A DNA stretch of 64,000 nucleotides from Steromphala cineraria (lineage: Eukaryota > Mollusca > Gastropoda > Trochida > Trochidae), in the NCBI GenBank assembly GCA_916613615.1, contig OU744736.1:2338330-2402329 (forward strand). Direction: 5' to 3'. A program made the translations under genes and the position numbers. The notes beneath the pieces were generated by a model. The model searched no databases and was not told where the DNA came from. It saw only the letters and a list, made by a program, of their open reading frames with translations. This document shows positions 51,201-63,281 of the stretch, piece by piece. Each line of letters opens with the position of its first letter. The stretch's first letter is position 1.

Positions 51201-53888
51201 GAGACAGACAGAAGCAGTTTGTTAGATGTTACAGGTTAAACAAGAAATTATATAAACTTAATGTCAAAGCACTTAGGTATGTTAAAAAAGGCCATTGTTT
51301 GTCAACAAAAAACTTTTAAATCATACAACGTAATAAATGAGAAATGAGAACTCATGAGAAATTAAGAGTCAAACTTATTTTTTTGCCTGACATGTTTAAA
51401 TGCATATACTAGACAAGATATAAATTCCAATTTTAACCAGAAATCCTATTGCAATTGGTTCAGTTTTTATAGCAAAACTATCCTAAAACCTCATGCCATC
51501 TTCAAACACAACAATAAGACTATGTCCTGAGCTAAAACCAAATTAAAGATCAAGACAATGGTTCAGGAAACTGTTTGCATCGCCAAACGCTTTATCAATG
51601 GGAATCGACATTCTTAAATTTGGTCATATCCTTTCTTTCACGTGCAATACTCATTTACCCTGACCAATTTGAGCACATAAATAACTACCATGATCATGTT
51701 GTTCTCAAATGAAACTTCCGTCATGGTCAGAAGTAAGAAGATCTATTTTCAAAGCATCCTGCTACATCAGCGTATATGTCTCCGCTAATGCTACAACCTA
51801 TCCCCTGATATCCTCCTATGGTCTTCTGTCGTATCGCTGACGGGTGGTTGCTTGGCGCAATTTATAGCCTGTCTGTTTTCAGTCAAACTATTTCGAACTC
51901 CATACACTGTTGTCTATTGATGTCGCACGTGGAAATCTAAGAGCGCGTGATTTGGAGCTTAGCGGGAGACTGTAATGAGAATCTAATAGCACTCCTATTG
52001 GTTAATTTGAATCACGAGGTAAGCACGTGTAACAGCCAAGAAACTAGTTTGCCGATTTCGCTGAAAGGGCATCATTTGATTGGCTTGCTATATATAGTGA
52101 TACGACAGAAGACTATAGGAGGATATCGGGGGATAGGTTGTAGCATTAGCGGAGACATATACGCTGATGTAGCAGGATGTTTTCAAAGAGGAACAATGAT
52201 TGTGTGACTACAAGATGGTTCAACGCGGTGTACTTTTCACACTAAGGCTTGTACAGTCAATTCTCTGTGCACATTTTTACTGTGCAGAATCACTTTTTTA
52301 GTTATTCAGTCGGTGTTCTTCTATCAAGGAGGGATATACATATGGGATTAATCCTCAACTTCCAGCTCCGAGTATTATACATGTGTTAAACATTATACAT
52401 ATTATACATATATGTATATGAATATTGAAAACAGAATATTTCCAATGGTATTTAATACTTGTAGACTAAGGATAAAATGTGAAAATGCCTTTATGTAAAA
52501 ACTGACGCCTTAACGACCAAAGTAAAGATTTGGAAACAGGGAGAATATGAACATTGAATTAGTACATGTGTACCATTACACCATTAAACAAGGTTGTTGC
52601 ACACTGGTATGCTTTATGGGATACTACATAATGAAGTAGAGTGTGTTTTATGAACAATTGCAAGGCATTTGTTTTGTATAACCAATACGTTATTGAACAA
52701 TAGAAAAGTACATGTTGGTGACCAGCTAGATGGTAGTTTTATTCCAAGTAACGATACAATTTCGGCTTTTTATCGAAAACAAATAAAGAAACGATCTTTT
52801 CTCATTTTGGGAATGCCAATTCAGCATGATAAACTCAAAGTAACTCACCATTTTCCTAAGATAGCGTCTACATTGTCTTGCTAGCATTCTGATGTCATAG
52901 ACTTCATACACAGCAGATTTGGGTCGCCCACTAACCGCCTGGAAATGTGTGGAAACGATATTATCATAGCGTCAAGAGGCTAAAGAAAATCAGAATCAAT
53001 TAGAAGACAGGACGTGACTATCGGGTTAGTTTTGCAGAGCGATATTCAAGCATATCCTTTTAACAGTTTAACAGGGATTTGTAATTGTAGAACTAGAACA
53101 GAAGTGGACAGGTAATAGGCATATTATGAGCGCTTCAATTTGAAGTTTTTTCTCGTGAAGTTTACATTATTTCAGATATTCATTTGCATATAACAGGACT
53201 TATTCAGAATTTATGTCCAATAGGTCAACATCTACCCTACTATTTCGATTACGCGCACTAAATATTCATGAGGCAATATCAAGAATCCCCTATAATCTAT
53301 TAAAGTATAGTAGTAGTAGGGTAGGGTCTATTGGTATATAGATGTCTTTTAACGCTGTCTATAAGTGTCTTTGAGAGGCATTTAGAAACTGGTTGATGAA
53401 GAAGAACAAGTTCTTATGGATAGTCAACTTCTTTATTGCATGAAATGCGACGTTTGGGTGTAGATACTAACATCTTGCTTGATAATGGTGTTAGTATCTA
53501 CACCGAAACGTCGCATTTATGCAATAAAGAAGTTGACTATCCATAAGAACTTGTTCTTCTTTGTCTATAAGTGATTTGTCCCTGTGGTGGATGTGTCCTA
53601 CATCAGACAATATGCCGTCGATTTGTGAAAGCCATACATAAAATAAGAGAACTTCAACTACAATACCTCCTCAAACACCGCCACCGTCCCGTTCAGCCGC
53701 CCTATGTCGCAGTCGATGAGGTCGTCGTTAGAGGAGAACAGGGCAAAGACAACGTCGGTCCCGTCACTGTAGTACCGGATGATCCCCTCCCCCTCCTCAT
53801 ACGTCAGAATCAGGTTCCGCTGGGGTCGGGCGTCGGAGAGGGGGGTCAGGGAGAGAAGGCCCAGGGGAAGGAAGGCAAGAGGCCACAT
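47977..53888 (-). CDS. Secreted group III phospholipase A2-like protein, probable pseudoenzyme, complete gene
   Basis: Five exons on the minus strand in transcript order: 53667-53888, 52849-52938, 50777-50855, 48979-49089, 47977-48263. Junction phases 0, 0, 1, 1 all agree; the product is about 262 residues. It has a signal peptide (MWPLAFLPLGLLSLTPLSDA), a pro-region, then GYPGTDYC aligning with the start of the group III domain, CCKALHNC where active enzymes have CCRxHDxC, HGL-x-N, CDC-x-x-KF-x-x-CL, and IYFDLLNVKCIKLE. Known: active members hydrolyse the sn-2 ester of phospholipids outside the cell using a calcium loop and a His-Asp pair. Seen: calcium-loop Gly residues are replaced, and the His and Asp columns are Leu and His. 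Inference: fold kept, catalysis lost. Confidence 0.85.
48264..48978 (-). other. Intron of the phospholipase-like gene, with GAT/GAC repeat
   Basis: 0.7 kb, mostly the trinucleotide-type repeat at 48435-48915. Confidence 0.65.
48435..48915 (+). repeat. Imperfect GAT/GAC/GAG trinucleotide repeat
   Basis: About 480 bp of GATGATGACGACGATG-like sequence, interrupted. All six frames give low-complexity Asp/Glu, Met/Thr, His/Ser or Ile/Val runs, which explains the odd open frames on both strands here. It lies within the intron. Confidence 0.88.
48979..49089 (-). CDS. Phospholipase A2-like exon with the catalytic-site region
   Basis: Acceptor CCTTGTTGCAG, donor ACAG|GTATTC, phase 1 in and 1 out. 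It encodes TDYCMTTKPLPVKKPKVTKE then GTAPNKCCKALHNCKT. The double Cys and following Cys match the group III active-site helix, but the His and Asp columns are Leu and His, and the stretch after TDYC lacks the Gly-rich calcium loop. Confidence 0.82.
49090..50776 (-). other. Intron of the phospholipase-like gene, half of it minisatellite
   Basis: 49090-49983 is ordinary AT-rich DNA in which nothing is recognised. 49984-50776 is the 28-bp array described separately. Confidence 0.65.
49984..50796 (-). repeat. 28-bp minisatellite made of an exon end plus 5' splice site, about 29 copies
   Basis: On the gene's strand the unit reads CTTCACATGGGATACCCGGG then TAAGTCAC (variants CTCCACATGG, GATAACCGG). 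The first unit in transcript order overlaps the last 20 nt of the exon 50777-50855 and its donor CCGG|GTAAGT. Nearly all other units keep GTAAGT or GTAATT after CCGG or CCAG. Confidence 0.93.
50777..50855 (-). CDS. Phospholipase A2-like third exon (end of pro-region, GYPG start of domain)
   Basis: Acceptor ATTTGCCGCTCAAG, donor CCGG|GTAAGT. Phase 0 in, 1 out, 26 full codons: MRLKDTDKSEQVQHMKKRID then LHMGYP, completing GYPG with the next exon. Its last 20 nt are the seed of the minisatellite. Reading through the first donor meets a stop in the second repeat. Confidence 0.78.
51097..51111 (+). repeat. Poly-C run (15 C)
   Basis: Homopolymer CCCCCCCCCCCCCCC; its length may be unreliable in assembly. 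Confidence 0.9.
51755..52179. mobile_element. Foldback element with 81-bp inverted repeats and 9-bp target duplication
   Basis: Arms 51755-51835 and 52099-52179 match at 79 of 81 bases in inverted orientation, starting CATCCTGCTACATCAGCGTA. TTTTCAAAG directly flanks both sides (51746-51754 and 52180-52188). Long inverted repeats plus a 9-bp duplication fit a Mutator-like (MULE) non-autonomous element. The 263-bp centre has no transposase. High arm identity suggests a young insertion. Confidence 0.85.
52849..52938 (-). CDS. Phospholipase A2-like second exon (pro-region)
   Basis: Acceptor CACATTTCCAG, donor AAATG|GTGAGT, phase 0 in and out, 30 codons starting AVSGRPKSAVYEVYDIRMLA and ending RYLRKM. 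Basic, no known domain. It is assigned to the gene by exact phase fit and strand. Confidence 0.7.
52939..53666 (-). other. First intron of the phospholipase-like gene
   Basis: It contains the Penelope-like hairpin insertion (53368-53561). Otherwise AT-rich. Confidence 0.6.
53368..53561. mobile_element. Penelope-like terminal hairpin insertion with 12-bp target duplication
   Basis: TGTCTATAAGTG flanks the insert perfectly (53356-53367 and 53562-53573). Inside, arms of about 75 bp (from 53399, and back to 53561) are near-perfect inverted repeats around CTTGCTTGATAATGG. The arms contain CAACTTCTTTATTGCATGAA and CACCGAAACGTCGCATTT. The CCGAAACGTC plus AATAAAGAAGTTGA layout is characteristic of Penelope-like element ends, which often carry hammerhead motifs. 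Confidence 0.7.
53667..53888 (-). CDS. Phospholipase A2-like first coding exon with signal peptide
   Basis: ATG at 53886-53888, chosen because it begins a clear signal peptide: MWPLAFLPLGLLSLTPLSDA, likely cleaved near ARPQR. The upstream in-frame ATG would bury this hydrophobic stretch. It continues NLILTYEEGEGIIRYYSDGT and ends VAVFEE at donor GAG|GTATTG. 74 codons, phase 0 out. Confidence 0.82.
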
Positions 53889-55269
53889 GATTCCAAGACA
53901 ACCTACACTTAACAAGATATGGGGTGGAGATACAATAAGTATTCGTAAGTGGACGTTTTTTTCCATGGACTCACATGTTAAATCATTTTTATTTAAAAAG
54001 TTCGTGATGAATCATTATAAAACTTTGTAGGTTCAATTGAAATCTTCTAAGTTTGAAATTCATAATTACTGTTTATTTATCTGATGAATATTTATGTAAA
54101 ATCGCCATATTTACCGATGTATGTACAAAAAGTGGAGATCACCATTATAAACTTTTCACAACTACGTACATAATATGATTGAATTGCTGTCATTCCTAAG
54201 ATAAAAGATACAAAAATTAACAGAAATCATGATGTTGTAGCTGAGATGATTCGGTACAAATATGAAACAAAAATTCAGGATCCAAAGGAAGTTAATCGCA
54301 TGAAAATAATTCAAGCTACAATAATTTAACATGCAAGTCATTGGGGAAAAAACCTCACCGTCCGAATACTTATTGCACGACTCTTCACGTAAAGGATAAC
54401 AGCAGATCGTCGAAAGAAGGCCCGCTTTCCGAGAGGTTAACCAATGGGGAGGGCTTTAGCTTTCTTCACGAAGGCTATAGGAAGAGGTTATTATCTGTGA
54501 TATATACCGAACAACGGATATTAATTTTGTATTTGTGGTAAGTTATTGATGCGAATTCACCTGCATACGAATCAACTATTCACAATTGGAACATATATTT
54601 GGTTAAATCATTCGTGAATGTTTTAGTTATTTCTTCGTTAAATTTAAATGCACCAACGCCATTGTATTTCAATGGTTCAAGAAACAGATCTTGTCGTATT
54701 TGACCTACTAATTCATGTCTTCTCAAATGGGATATGTTGATAGCGTTTTCGCTGTTATTGTGCGAATAATAAAGAGTGTATCATTCACTTCTAGGAATTC
54801 ACTAGCGTATAATATGAAACAATGTTCGAACCCAAAAAATGTTAATCAAAGAAATAATAATCCTATACGAATTATCGTGATTATAATGAGAATCATAGTC
54901 AATAGAATACCATGAAGTCATCTTTGGAATAATATTTACTTGCAAAAAGTAGTCTATTGAATGCAAACATATCTATTTTACCAACATATATTATATTCAC
55001 TATATATATATGTACATGTATATATATTCCTTTTTTATAAGAGAAATGAATTACTTCAGACGATACTTGCCGTAGGTATCATTTTAATGATGACTGGATG
55101 CGTCGCATTTCGACTTGTTAACCAACCTTTTCAATAGTCATATGTGTAATGAATGTTTGAACTCTAAGGAAGAAGATAAAGTTGAATTAAATTTGACAAA
55201 CGTTTTCAGCAGGTACATGCTATACCAACTTTATCAGGCCGTTGAATGCAATAACTGACTAAATAAGAT

Positions 55270-55430
55270 CTTTCTATTGCCATTGTGTTACCAAACATTT
55301 GAAATATGTATTACTATTTATATGTACATGTATATGTATTATTTGCATTATGTAACTCTTTATGTACATTTGTATATGGGCCGGAGGCCTTAAATACAAT
55401 AAACTCTTTGACTTGACTTTGACTTTGACA
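55270..55430 (+). mobile_element. LINE 3' tail
   Basis: TATATGGGCCGGAGGCCTTA, a short GGCC hairpin, is followed by AATACAATAAACTCTTTGAC and a TTGACTTGACTTTGACTTTG tail. GGCC hairpin, AATAAA and a short tandem tail form the usual 3' end of CR1/L2-type LINEs. No coding part remains. Confidence 0.65.
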
Positions 55431-55584
55431 TATATAACCGATATATGTTATATATGTATCTTTGTTAATATACAGGAAAAATGTATAAAATGAAAACAAA
55501 TTTCCCCTTTGGATTATAAATCCATTATCTTATCGTATGTCAAGTCTGTGAACAGTAACTTTCAAGTAACTTGTGTGTCATACT

Positions 55585-55815
55585 ATAACTTTAGCGTGAC
55601 CTGTTAACCACACCTTTACCTTAGCTTGCTCTAACTCAACCTTTACCTTAGCATATCATGTCAACCGAATATTTACCTTAGCTTGTCCTGAATAAACCTT
55701 TACCTAAGCATATCCTAACTAAACCTCTACATTAGCATGTCCTAACTAAACTTACCTTAGCGTGTCATAACTAAACCTTAACTTAGCATATAATGTCCAC
55801 CGAACATATTACCTT
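55585..55815 (+). repeat. Imperfect tandem repeat of about 30 bp
   Basis: About seven units of the type CCTTTACCTTAGCATATCCT followed by AACTAAA, with substitutions and small indels. Confidence 0.8.
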
Positions 55816-57269
55816 AGCACAATGCAGATCCCTTGATTCTAGCGGTATCCTGAGAGTGTGTCCCGGTTCTGATACTTCATATATGACATGTGAACATGTC
55901 CAAACCTTATCTGCCACAACAGGTGCGCGTTTCATATCTCACCGTCTCTCAGATAAACGTCCCCTTTATTCACTAAATGGTAAACATGGGTATTTCAAGT
56001 TCTTATCTTTTGTTACTCTGGTGTGGATTCGTTTATTTCAAAAAACAAAATCAATCCAAAGAGTTTAAGGTTATAATTTTATTATTGTGATAATGTTTGG
56101 TGGTAAAAGAATAATATAATTCGTATTCTTACTTTCTACTTTACAAGCGGACTTTGTGAGTTGTACATGGCAAAAACATCTGGGAAAACAGATTAAAGAG
56201 GACATGATTGCAATGGTCTAAGTAATGTGTATTCATCTTCGCCAGTTTCTTCAGTGTTGAAGAGCCCCTCCTAGACTTATATTTAGTCTCTGAAATCTTA
56301 TTTTCTTAAAGTTTTAAAATGAGCCTCAGACAAATGGAGATTTTGCTAGAGCAGCCCAGATCTAGACTTGCTTCCATGGGGTGAATTATATGCTCAAGCG
56401 TCTGTGTGTAAGACTAAGCCCCTCCTTGATTTTCATCATATAATGCGTTTCAATGTTTTCAAGACATCACACCAACCGTTTGACCTTGTTAAACCTTTGG
56501 TTACTGGCAAAACCTTTAACCTCTGAACTGATTGTTCCAAGTTATTTATTTCAAGGATGATTGATACAAGTTTGTGATGTGAAAAGCAAGAGAAAACTAG
56601 TTTATATTTATGTCGAAACGTCCTATACCTTGAATGAAGACGTCGTTTACCCTTGAAACTATCTTCTTTTTACTTCATAACTTCCACTTCTGAAATTCTT
56701 ATAAAAACATTTCCCCATTTAATGTTTTAAAGGCTGTTATAAATTTCGGTATAGATATTTGATAAGACACTTTAAGTAAAACATTCCTCCACTGGTGACA
56801 TTAACGTTAGCCATTGACCGGGGGGCCGTTTTTCTTTAATTCGTTTTATTGAAATGTAGGAATAATATCAACTGGACAAAACAGGTGCGGAAAACATTAC
56901 AATTTTCAAAGTATGAATAACGATTAATTTCTTTAGGTACCACTTTTGTAATATGAATCATAAGAATAAAAACATCCCAAAGTTATTTTGTCCAGTTTAT
57001 CTAAATGAGGTCATTGAAAGATTTAAATGACAACCTAGCAGTGTAAACGTATCAGGATTCATACTTGTCTAATGATTATACAGAATCTTTGCACAGGGTA
57101 TCATTTTTGTAAAAGGTGGGATTTTTTTGATTGAGAATAGGGGATATCAGTAATATGTTGAAAATATCATTTCATTAGTTTTCCCGAGATCAACAACTAC
57201 AAATGAACCATTATTTTGCGGTGGTGGTTGTTGTTTCTTTCTGTTTATTTAACAGGTAAAAAATGACAT

Positions 57270-57800
57270 GTCAAATAGAAACTTTAATGGTTAAATAAAT
57301 GTTCAATCTAGATATAATTTTTTTTAGTAAATTTGAAAACCCACATTCCATAAGTTACATGAGTACCTAAAATAGAATGTAGCTTCAATGGTTAAAGGAT
57401 TACCCTGGTTTTACATAAAATGTGGGTACATAATGTTAAAGAATATTTAATGGTATGTATCTTCCATGGTTAAAATTTATGCTTAACCTGGTTGTAAATT
57501 AGATTGTAAGTAAAATGTTTTACAAAGAAAAACAAATGGTATTTATCTTCAATGGTTCAATGTTCTATTTTCTTATAGCAAGGATTTTCATAGCACATGC
57601 ACATCCTTGGTAATAAACACTCCATTGATTAATGTTCCATCTGGGTAAAAATAACATGTTGAGTAAAACTGTTAATTCACAATTATTTCCCATGAATGAT
57701 ATGTTAAAGGTAAGAAGCTTCAATGGAATCATATTCAATGTGATGACTAAAACTGACAACTCAAAACCACTTGACATGTAAGAAACTTTAATGATATGCA
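57270..57800 (+). repeat. Degenerate repeat field with CTTCAATGGTTAA motif
   Basis: Units of roughly 60-100 bp sharing ATCTTCAATGGTTAAA and GTAAGTAAAATGTT-like blocks, strongly diverged. It looks like an old tandem duplication. Confidence 0.5.
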
Positions 57801-59674
57801 GATTCTATCAGTTATTAATACACTCATTTCAACAAAGATGTAAGTAATAATGAGTATTTGCAATAAAGACAAACAAACAAAACATATACAACAATCTACA
57901 ATTTAAATATGATCAAGTAGTTTAAAAGCAGATAAAAACAGAATATTAATCACAAATCAATAGTAGGACTGTCTAGACATTCAAAATATTAGATCAATTT
58001 TCTTATTAATATCCCATACAGTGGAGGGATGACAGATTGAACTGTACAAATATTTGTACTCAGTTTCCATAATTTTATTAAATCATAGAAAATTAATAAA
58101 AGGTCTTTTAAAAATTGACTCAACAAATTACTTTCAACATTCAATAAGTCCAGAAAACTTTTTAAGTTTAAACATATTTATTTTCATAAGGAATTTGATT
58201 AAACAAACTAAATGCTCAAGTTAATACTGCTCCACATTCGGAAATTGTTTTTTATCAGCACTGCTCTCTCCTTTCCTTAGCCATGGAATAAGAGTGAGTT
58301 GTTTAGTTCAATTTGGGTGATTTTCTAACCAAAGATTTAGAAGATTTATAAGACTTAGAAGATTAATTTTGCAAAAATATCTTAGATTGAAGAACAAACA
58401 TACACCTTTGATCGGTTTTAGGTGGCAAAATCTCATAATGTCACAAATGCATTATTGGTAAAACAAACAAGATAATGTAAATACCACTCTGAGACTAGTA
58501 TTGAAAGTTATGCTGATTAAAGTAGACAAACAACATATATATATAGAGCCATTAGATCTATAGCACATTAGTCTTCCATCAATAATTATCTAAATTTGGT
58601 GACTCATAACTATCATATAAAAGATGAAATGAAACACCAACAAACTAGCAATAGTTTACTGCTCTAAGTATGGTTACAAAGGACTAAAACATTCTAGTAC
58701 TTTGCTTCGTGGGAAATAAGACAATCTTAAATACAAAATCTCCCTAAAAATGTCAGCATGGAGCTGTAGTTTTTGAAGAAATTTGAAAACTTTTGAATTC
58801 GCTACCCTTGCAATAAACCCTTATAGCTCAGAGGATCAAAAACATATTTCAGGGAAATAATTAACATCTTCTTTAGGAACTTGGAATGGCAAGAAGTGAA
58901 ATTAACATTTATACATACATTAAAAATTATATTCAATATTCAAAAGGTACTTCTCCTAAATGGATAGCAATCAGACAAGATGGTTACATGCGTTTGAAAT
59001 GCATAAACAACATACAACATGGTATCCTCATTTTTGTAGAATTAATAACAAAAAAACCCATATCAAGTGTTAGTTTTGAAGAACTCGAGATGGTTTTATA
59101 TTACCCAGTAGAAGAAATAATGATCGTTTAAATTTTGCAGAATATCCTGGAAATCCAAGAAATTTAGCACACTCTTATAGGAGGAAGAAATGACCTCAGT
59201 TAATATTTGGCAAGAGAATATAGAGGTCAAGATGGAGGACAGTGTATCTGTTTAAACTATGGGAGATATTGAAACACTGAGAATAAGGCCACAATGTGCC
59301 TGTAGTGCGTATTGTGCAATATAATACTTAACGCTTACACCTATAGTAGATGTTAATTCCATGTACACGTTATGCGAACACGCACTATCACAACGCATAC
59401 ATAGAATCAACTTCAAGTACATTAGTGTCAAATGTTTTAATAAGCATTAAGCACTACAGACACATGAAATTTGGGCTTATAAGTACATAAGTGCAGAGGA
59501 TATATGGATTCTGGATCCCCCAAAGGCATTTCATCCTCATGAGATTTTGAGAAATATGGTATACTTTTACAGAGTTTTTGTGCGAAGCTTTATGAGGAGA
59601 GAATGTACAGGGAAAGACGCATGGTCAACTGTATATATATCTAAGAATATTTGATCCCCAAAACCTGAGGGTGG

Positions 59675-60060
59675 TAGGGCTGAATATCATAGGAAATCTC
59701 ACGATTCGATATGTAACATGATACAGACAGGCAATACAGAATGTATCATGATACATTGTTTAAAGTATAACTTTGTGCATATTTTGTGAAATATTCAAGA
59801 TGGTGGAAATTTTTTGTTATGAGATGACCGAAAATCGAAGATTAAAACGTTATTTATGAATCAGATTGCTTCATGCTTACTGTAGTTACAGTTACTGCAC
59901 AACACTAGCTGGTTTTATAGTGATCACTTAGTTTTTCTTTTCATTTTTAAGTAAGTGAAATCTATTTTTAGTGTATCACAACAGGAAGCTCATGATACAA
60001 TAATCACGATTTCCCGAGCTACGATTGTATCGTAGATATCGATGAATCGTTACAGCCTTA
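59675..60060. mobile_element. hAT-type MITE (386 bp) with perfect 8-bp target duplication
   Basis: GAGGGTGG flanks it at 59667-59674 and 60061-60068. Ends: TAGGGCTGAATATCAT on the left; in reverse from the right, TAAGGCTGTAACGATTCATC. The interior has ATCGATATC-rich and GTATCATGA repeats but no transposase. An 8-bp duplication with short (A/G)GGCTG ends fits the hAT superfamily. Confidence 0.85.
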
Positions 60061-60068
60061 GAGGGTGG

Positions 60069-63000
60069 GAAGATGACCAGAGAGAGCTGGGGAATAAATG
60101 GAAGAGGGGAGACATGGATATACAATGAATCCATTGGAAAGACAACACACTTCACTGACTTGATAAATAGAGAATCTCACCCAAGTGTCTTCTGATATCA
60201 AATATATCAACACAAATTGATAAAAGTAACAAATATCCGAGGCTTGTCGAGGATATTTTACTTTTATCAACGAGTGTTGATATATACTTACATCAACACA
60301 GAATACTTGTGTATAATAGATATGATGCAAACATCTTCTTCTAGAGGTTATTGAGTATAAAGATATCTTTTCCATTCACACACATTATTATTTATTTATT
60401 TTCATACAAAATATTCCATTGTTAGAACTTTTAGTAGTGTCAATATTAATAATTTATAATACTTAATATTTATAATACAATACTTCTTAAGAAGAGGAAA
60501 ATTCATGGTAAATAATATTCATTTAACATGTCAGTTAAAAAGATCAATTGATCTCAGATTTATCATCAAAGCACTATTGGTATATTTTACATGAAATGAT
60601 ACTGTTTACTCAAAAAATAACTCAAATATACCAGTATAATTGCTCATATAATTCAATTATGTTGGACTGGACATTTAACTTAATACTCTAATAAAATTAG
60701 GAATTTTACAGAATTCTTTACATTTTTGAATATCAAGAAAAACATGCACACAGAATAAATGACAAGAATCAAAAACTAAAAAAACCAAGTCATTCACTCT
60801 AAAAATAATCAAATAATAATGTGTCCTGTTCGACAGGGCTTGGAAGAATAAAAAGTTTATAAAATCAGATGTACTGGGTTGATAGAAAGATCTCGAGACA
60901 TATAACAAGATATCAAAAGCATTGTTCACTCATCTAAAACATTTGTGTGTAAAATTAAAACATTCTTTAAAAAGTGTCGCAAAAAAACATGCAGATCTTT
61001 GCTCATGTGAGATAAAACCATTCCAGGACACAATAAAACTCATTAAATATTACAAATAATTAATAAATTTGATTCTTTGGAGTAAACTGCATTGTAAGTT
61101 TTCCTGGCAATTAAACAATTTAAACTGTAACAAATGGCAAGATGACAAACAACAACAGCGGGGACAACCTCAAACACGTAGAGTTGTCGAACTCAGTGTT
61201 TGATTGAAGCACAGAAAGTTATACACAAGAGACTCAAGAGCCCACATTTATAAATATCTACAAGTTCTTTGATGATGTTGTTCACTGTTCTCATGTAATT
61301 TGCAATAGGACATAATTCCTAAAAAGACATCATTACCATCACTCAAAACTGACGAGTATTGTATAACACACTGGTACCAAGAATATTGTCATTATTCAAG
61401 AATAAGTCAAATACTGATTAATAACTCTCACAGTTTCAGAGTTGGACCACAGTTTTATGAGTGGGCCTAACAACTCCTTGATAAGTAAAATTTATCAAAA
61501 CAAAATAATATTAAAGTACATATTCAATAATTGCCTACAAAGAATAAATATGTTTGATGTATATATAACATAATTATCTTTCATTGGCTCAACAAGTCAA
61601 TTGCTGTTATCACCATTGAAACCAGGCTTAACAACGCCTGTACATCACTACCGTTTTGGGTAAATATAATAATCTAGAGAATATAAGCACTGCTCCAGAT
61701 GATTTTGTGACATATTGGTATTTACTCCCTGTTTTTGATGCAATAGAGTAATATAGATTTTGATAGCGTACTTAAATAAATCTGTACTCCTCAAATTTTG
61801 GACAATTGGGTATTTCACATAAGAGATAAAGAGTGTACACTTGTGATCGTCAATAATTAGGAATTTCACTACATATAAAATTAGTTATTAATGTAATATT
61901 ACTAAAAAGTAAATATGAAAAGAAAATGCTTTCTTCAACTCGTAATGCCATTTTGGACGAATACATCAACAATGTTTGCATATGAACGTTTTCATTGCAA
62001 AAACTCTGATTATTTTGCATTCTGTCATGTCTGTATTATAACTTGATAAATTAATTTTTACATTTCTGTAATTCAATTTCTTCACTTCAGTCTACTGTGT
62101 TTTACAGAATTATTTTGTATTTATTAAGTGTAGGAGAGCATTTAGTGAAGTAAATCACAAAGGACTAACAAGAATAACTGAGGAGGCTTCGTTAGCATAT
62201 ACAAACATTGCTGTACAGATTTATATATCTCTGTACTTGTAAACATTCCCTACAATTTCAACAACATTGAGCCTCGCTTTACACGTCTAACATTGATGTA
62301 GTTATATAAGCATTCACGAAAACATTATATTGAAATACAAATTGTTGCATACAGTTAGCAAGATATTTTTCTACTCTTTGATTTTGAAAGACAATGTCAG
62401 TTTATCTTTAATCTCAGTTTTTTAATTAATTGTGTTTTTCAGTATTTTGTTGCATAATATATGTAGACACGCCGCTTATCTGGAGTACTGTAAGAGTCCG
62501 ACCATTTGAGTACTCGAATCCAATATTTAGTCTCTCATCCAGACCCTAAAGCAAAAATATTTAATTGATGACCAACCAAGTCTAGAAAAGTATCGCAAGT
62601 CTAGATCCGCGGCCCTCTGGAGTTAAAGCATCTTCTGGGCTACATTTTGTTATCATACATGATTTGTTTAAAATATTATCAATATTGAAAAAAATACTTC
62701 TGAGACTACATATTAGTCCAACCAATATTTTGAACCCATATATATAACGACTGGAATGCTAAGATGGTTGTAAGTGCAGTAAGTTCAACAAACAAATATA
62801 AGTAACAAGAAGCACATTGGTGCAGCACAACACAATAATTGACTTGTAGACTAGATTAACCGTTTTACCATAAGAAACAGTAACAAATATATTATTGGGT
62901 ATGATTTTTGGCTTGCAAGGGGGAAAGTGTTCATTTATCATCCAAAAGTGATAGCTAGTTTGGCATCTATTTGGCTTTTCTGTAAAATCACAAAGAAAGG

Positions 63001-63281
63001 GCACTGAGAAAAAGAGGCCCAAAACTGGAAGAAATAAGCTTATGAAGACACTTAATTTTCAAAAGTTGACGGAAACGAATCTAAACTTTGAAAAGTTGTT
63101 GAACCATATTTAAAGCTATCTCAATTCTTGGAATAAATGGTCAAACTTCAAACAGCCCAGGTTCTAGAAGATTTCATAAATACACTGTTTTTTAACCACA
63201 ACAATATTAAAACTTTTGTCTCCAACGTTATACATCATTGCAAACCAAAGCAAATTTCAATAAACGTCATTCTGAGTTTCA
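60069..63281 (-). other. Intergenic DNA and likely 3' UTR of the sugar transferase
   Basis: On the minus strand the 3' UTR of the gene ending at 63282 should occupy the upper part; a TTAATAAATACAAA (about 62119) is a candidate polyadenylation signal. No other gene is recognised. Confidence 0.45.

Larger units (their letters stand above)
50856..52848 (-). other. Intron of the phospholipase-like gene
   Basis: It holds a poly-C run (51097-51111), a Penelope-like scrap near 51150-51195 (CAACTTCTTTATTGTAATAA then ATGCGACTTTCCGG) and the foldback element at 51755-52179. The remainder is AT-rich with nothing recognised. Confidence 0.6.
53889..59666. other. Intergenic DNA upstream of the phospholipase-like gene
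   Basis: No TATA box is obvious just above 53888 on the minus strand. The stretch holds a LINE 3' tail (55270-55430), a tandem repeat (55585-55815) and a degenerate repeat field (57270-57800). No gene is recognised. Confidence 0.5.

Noticed and set aside
53571..53912. 113-codon plus-strand frame over the phospholipase-like first exon
   Set aside because: It is the shadow of the minus-strand signal-peptide exon, which has splice and homology support.
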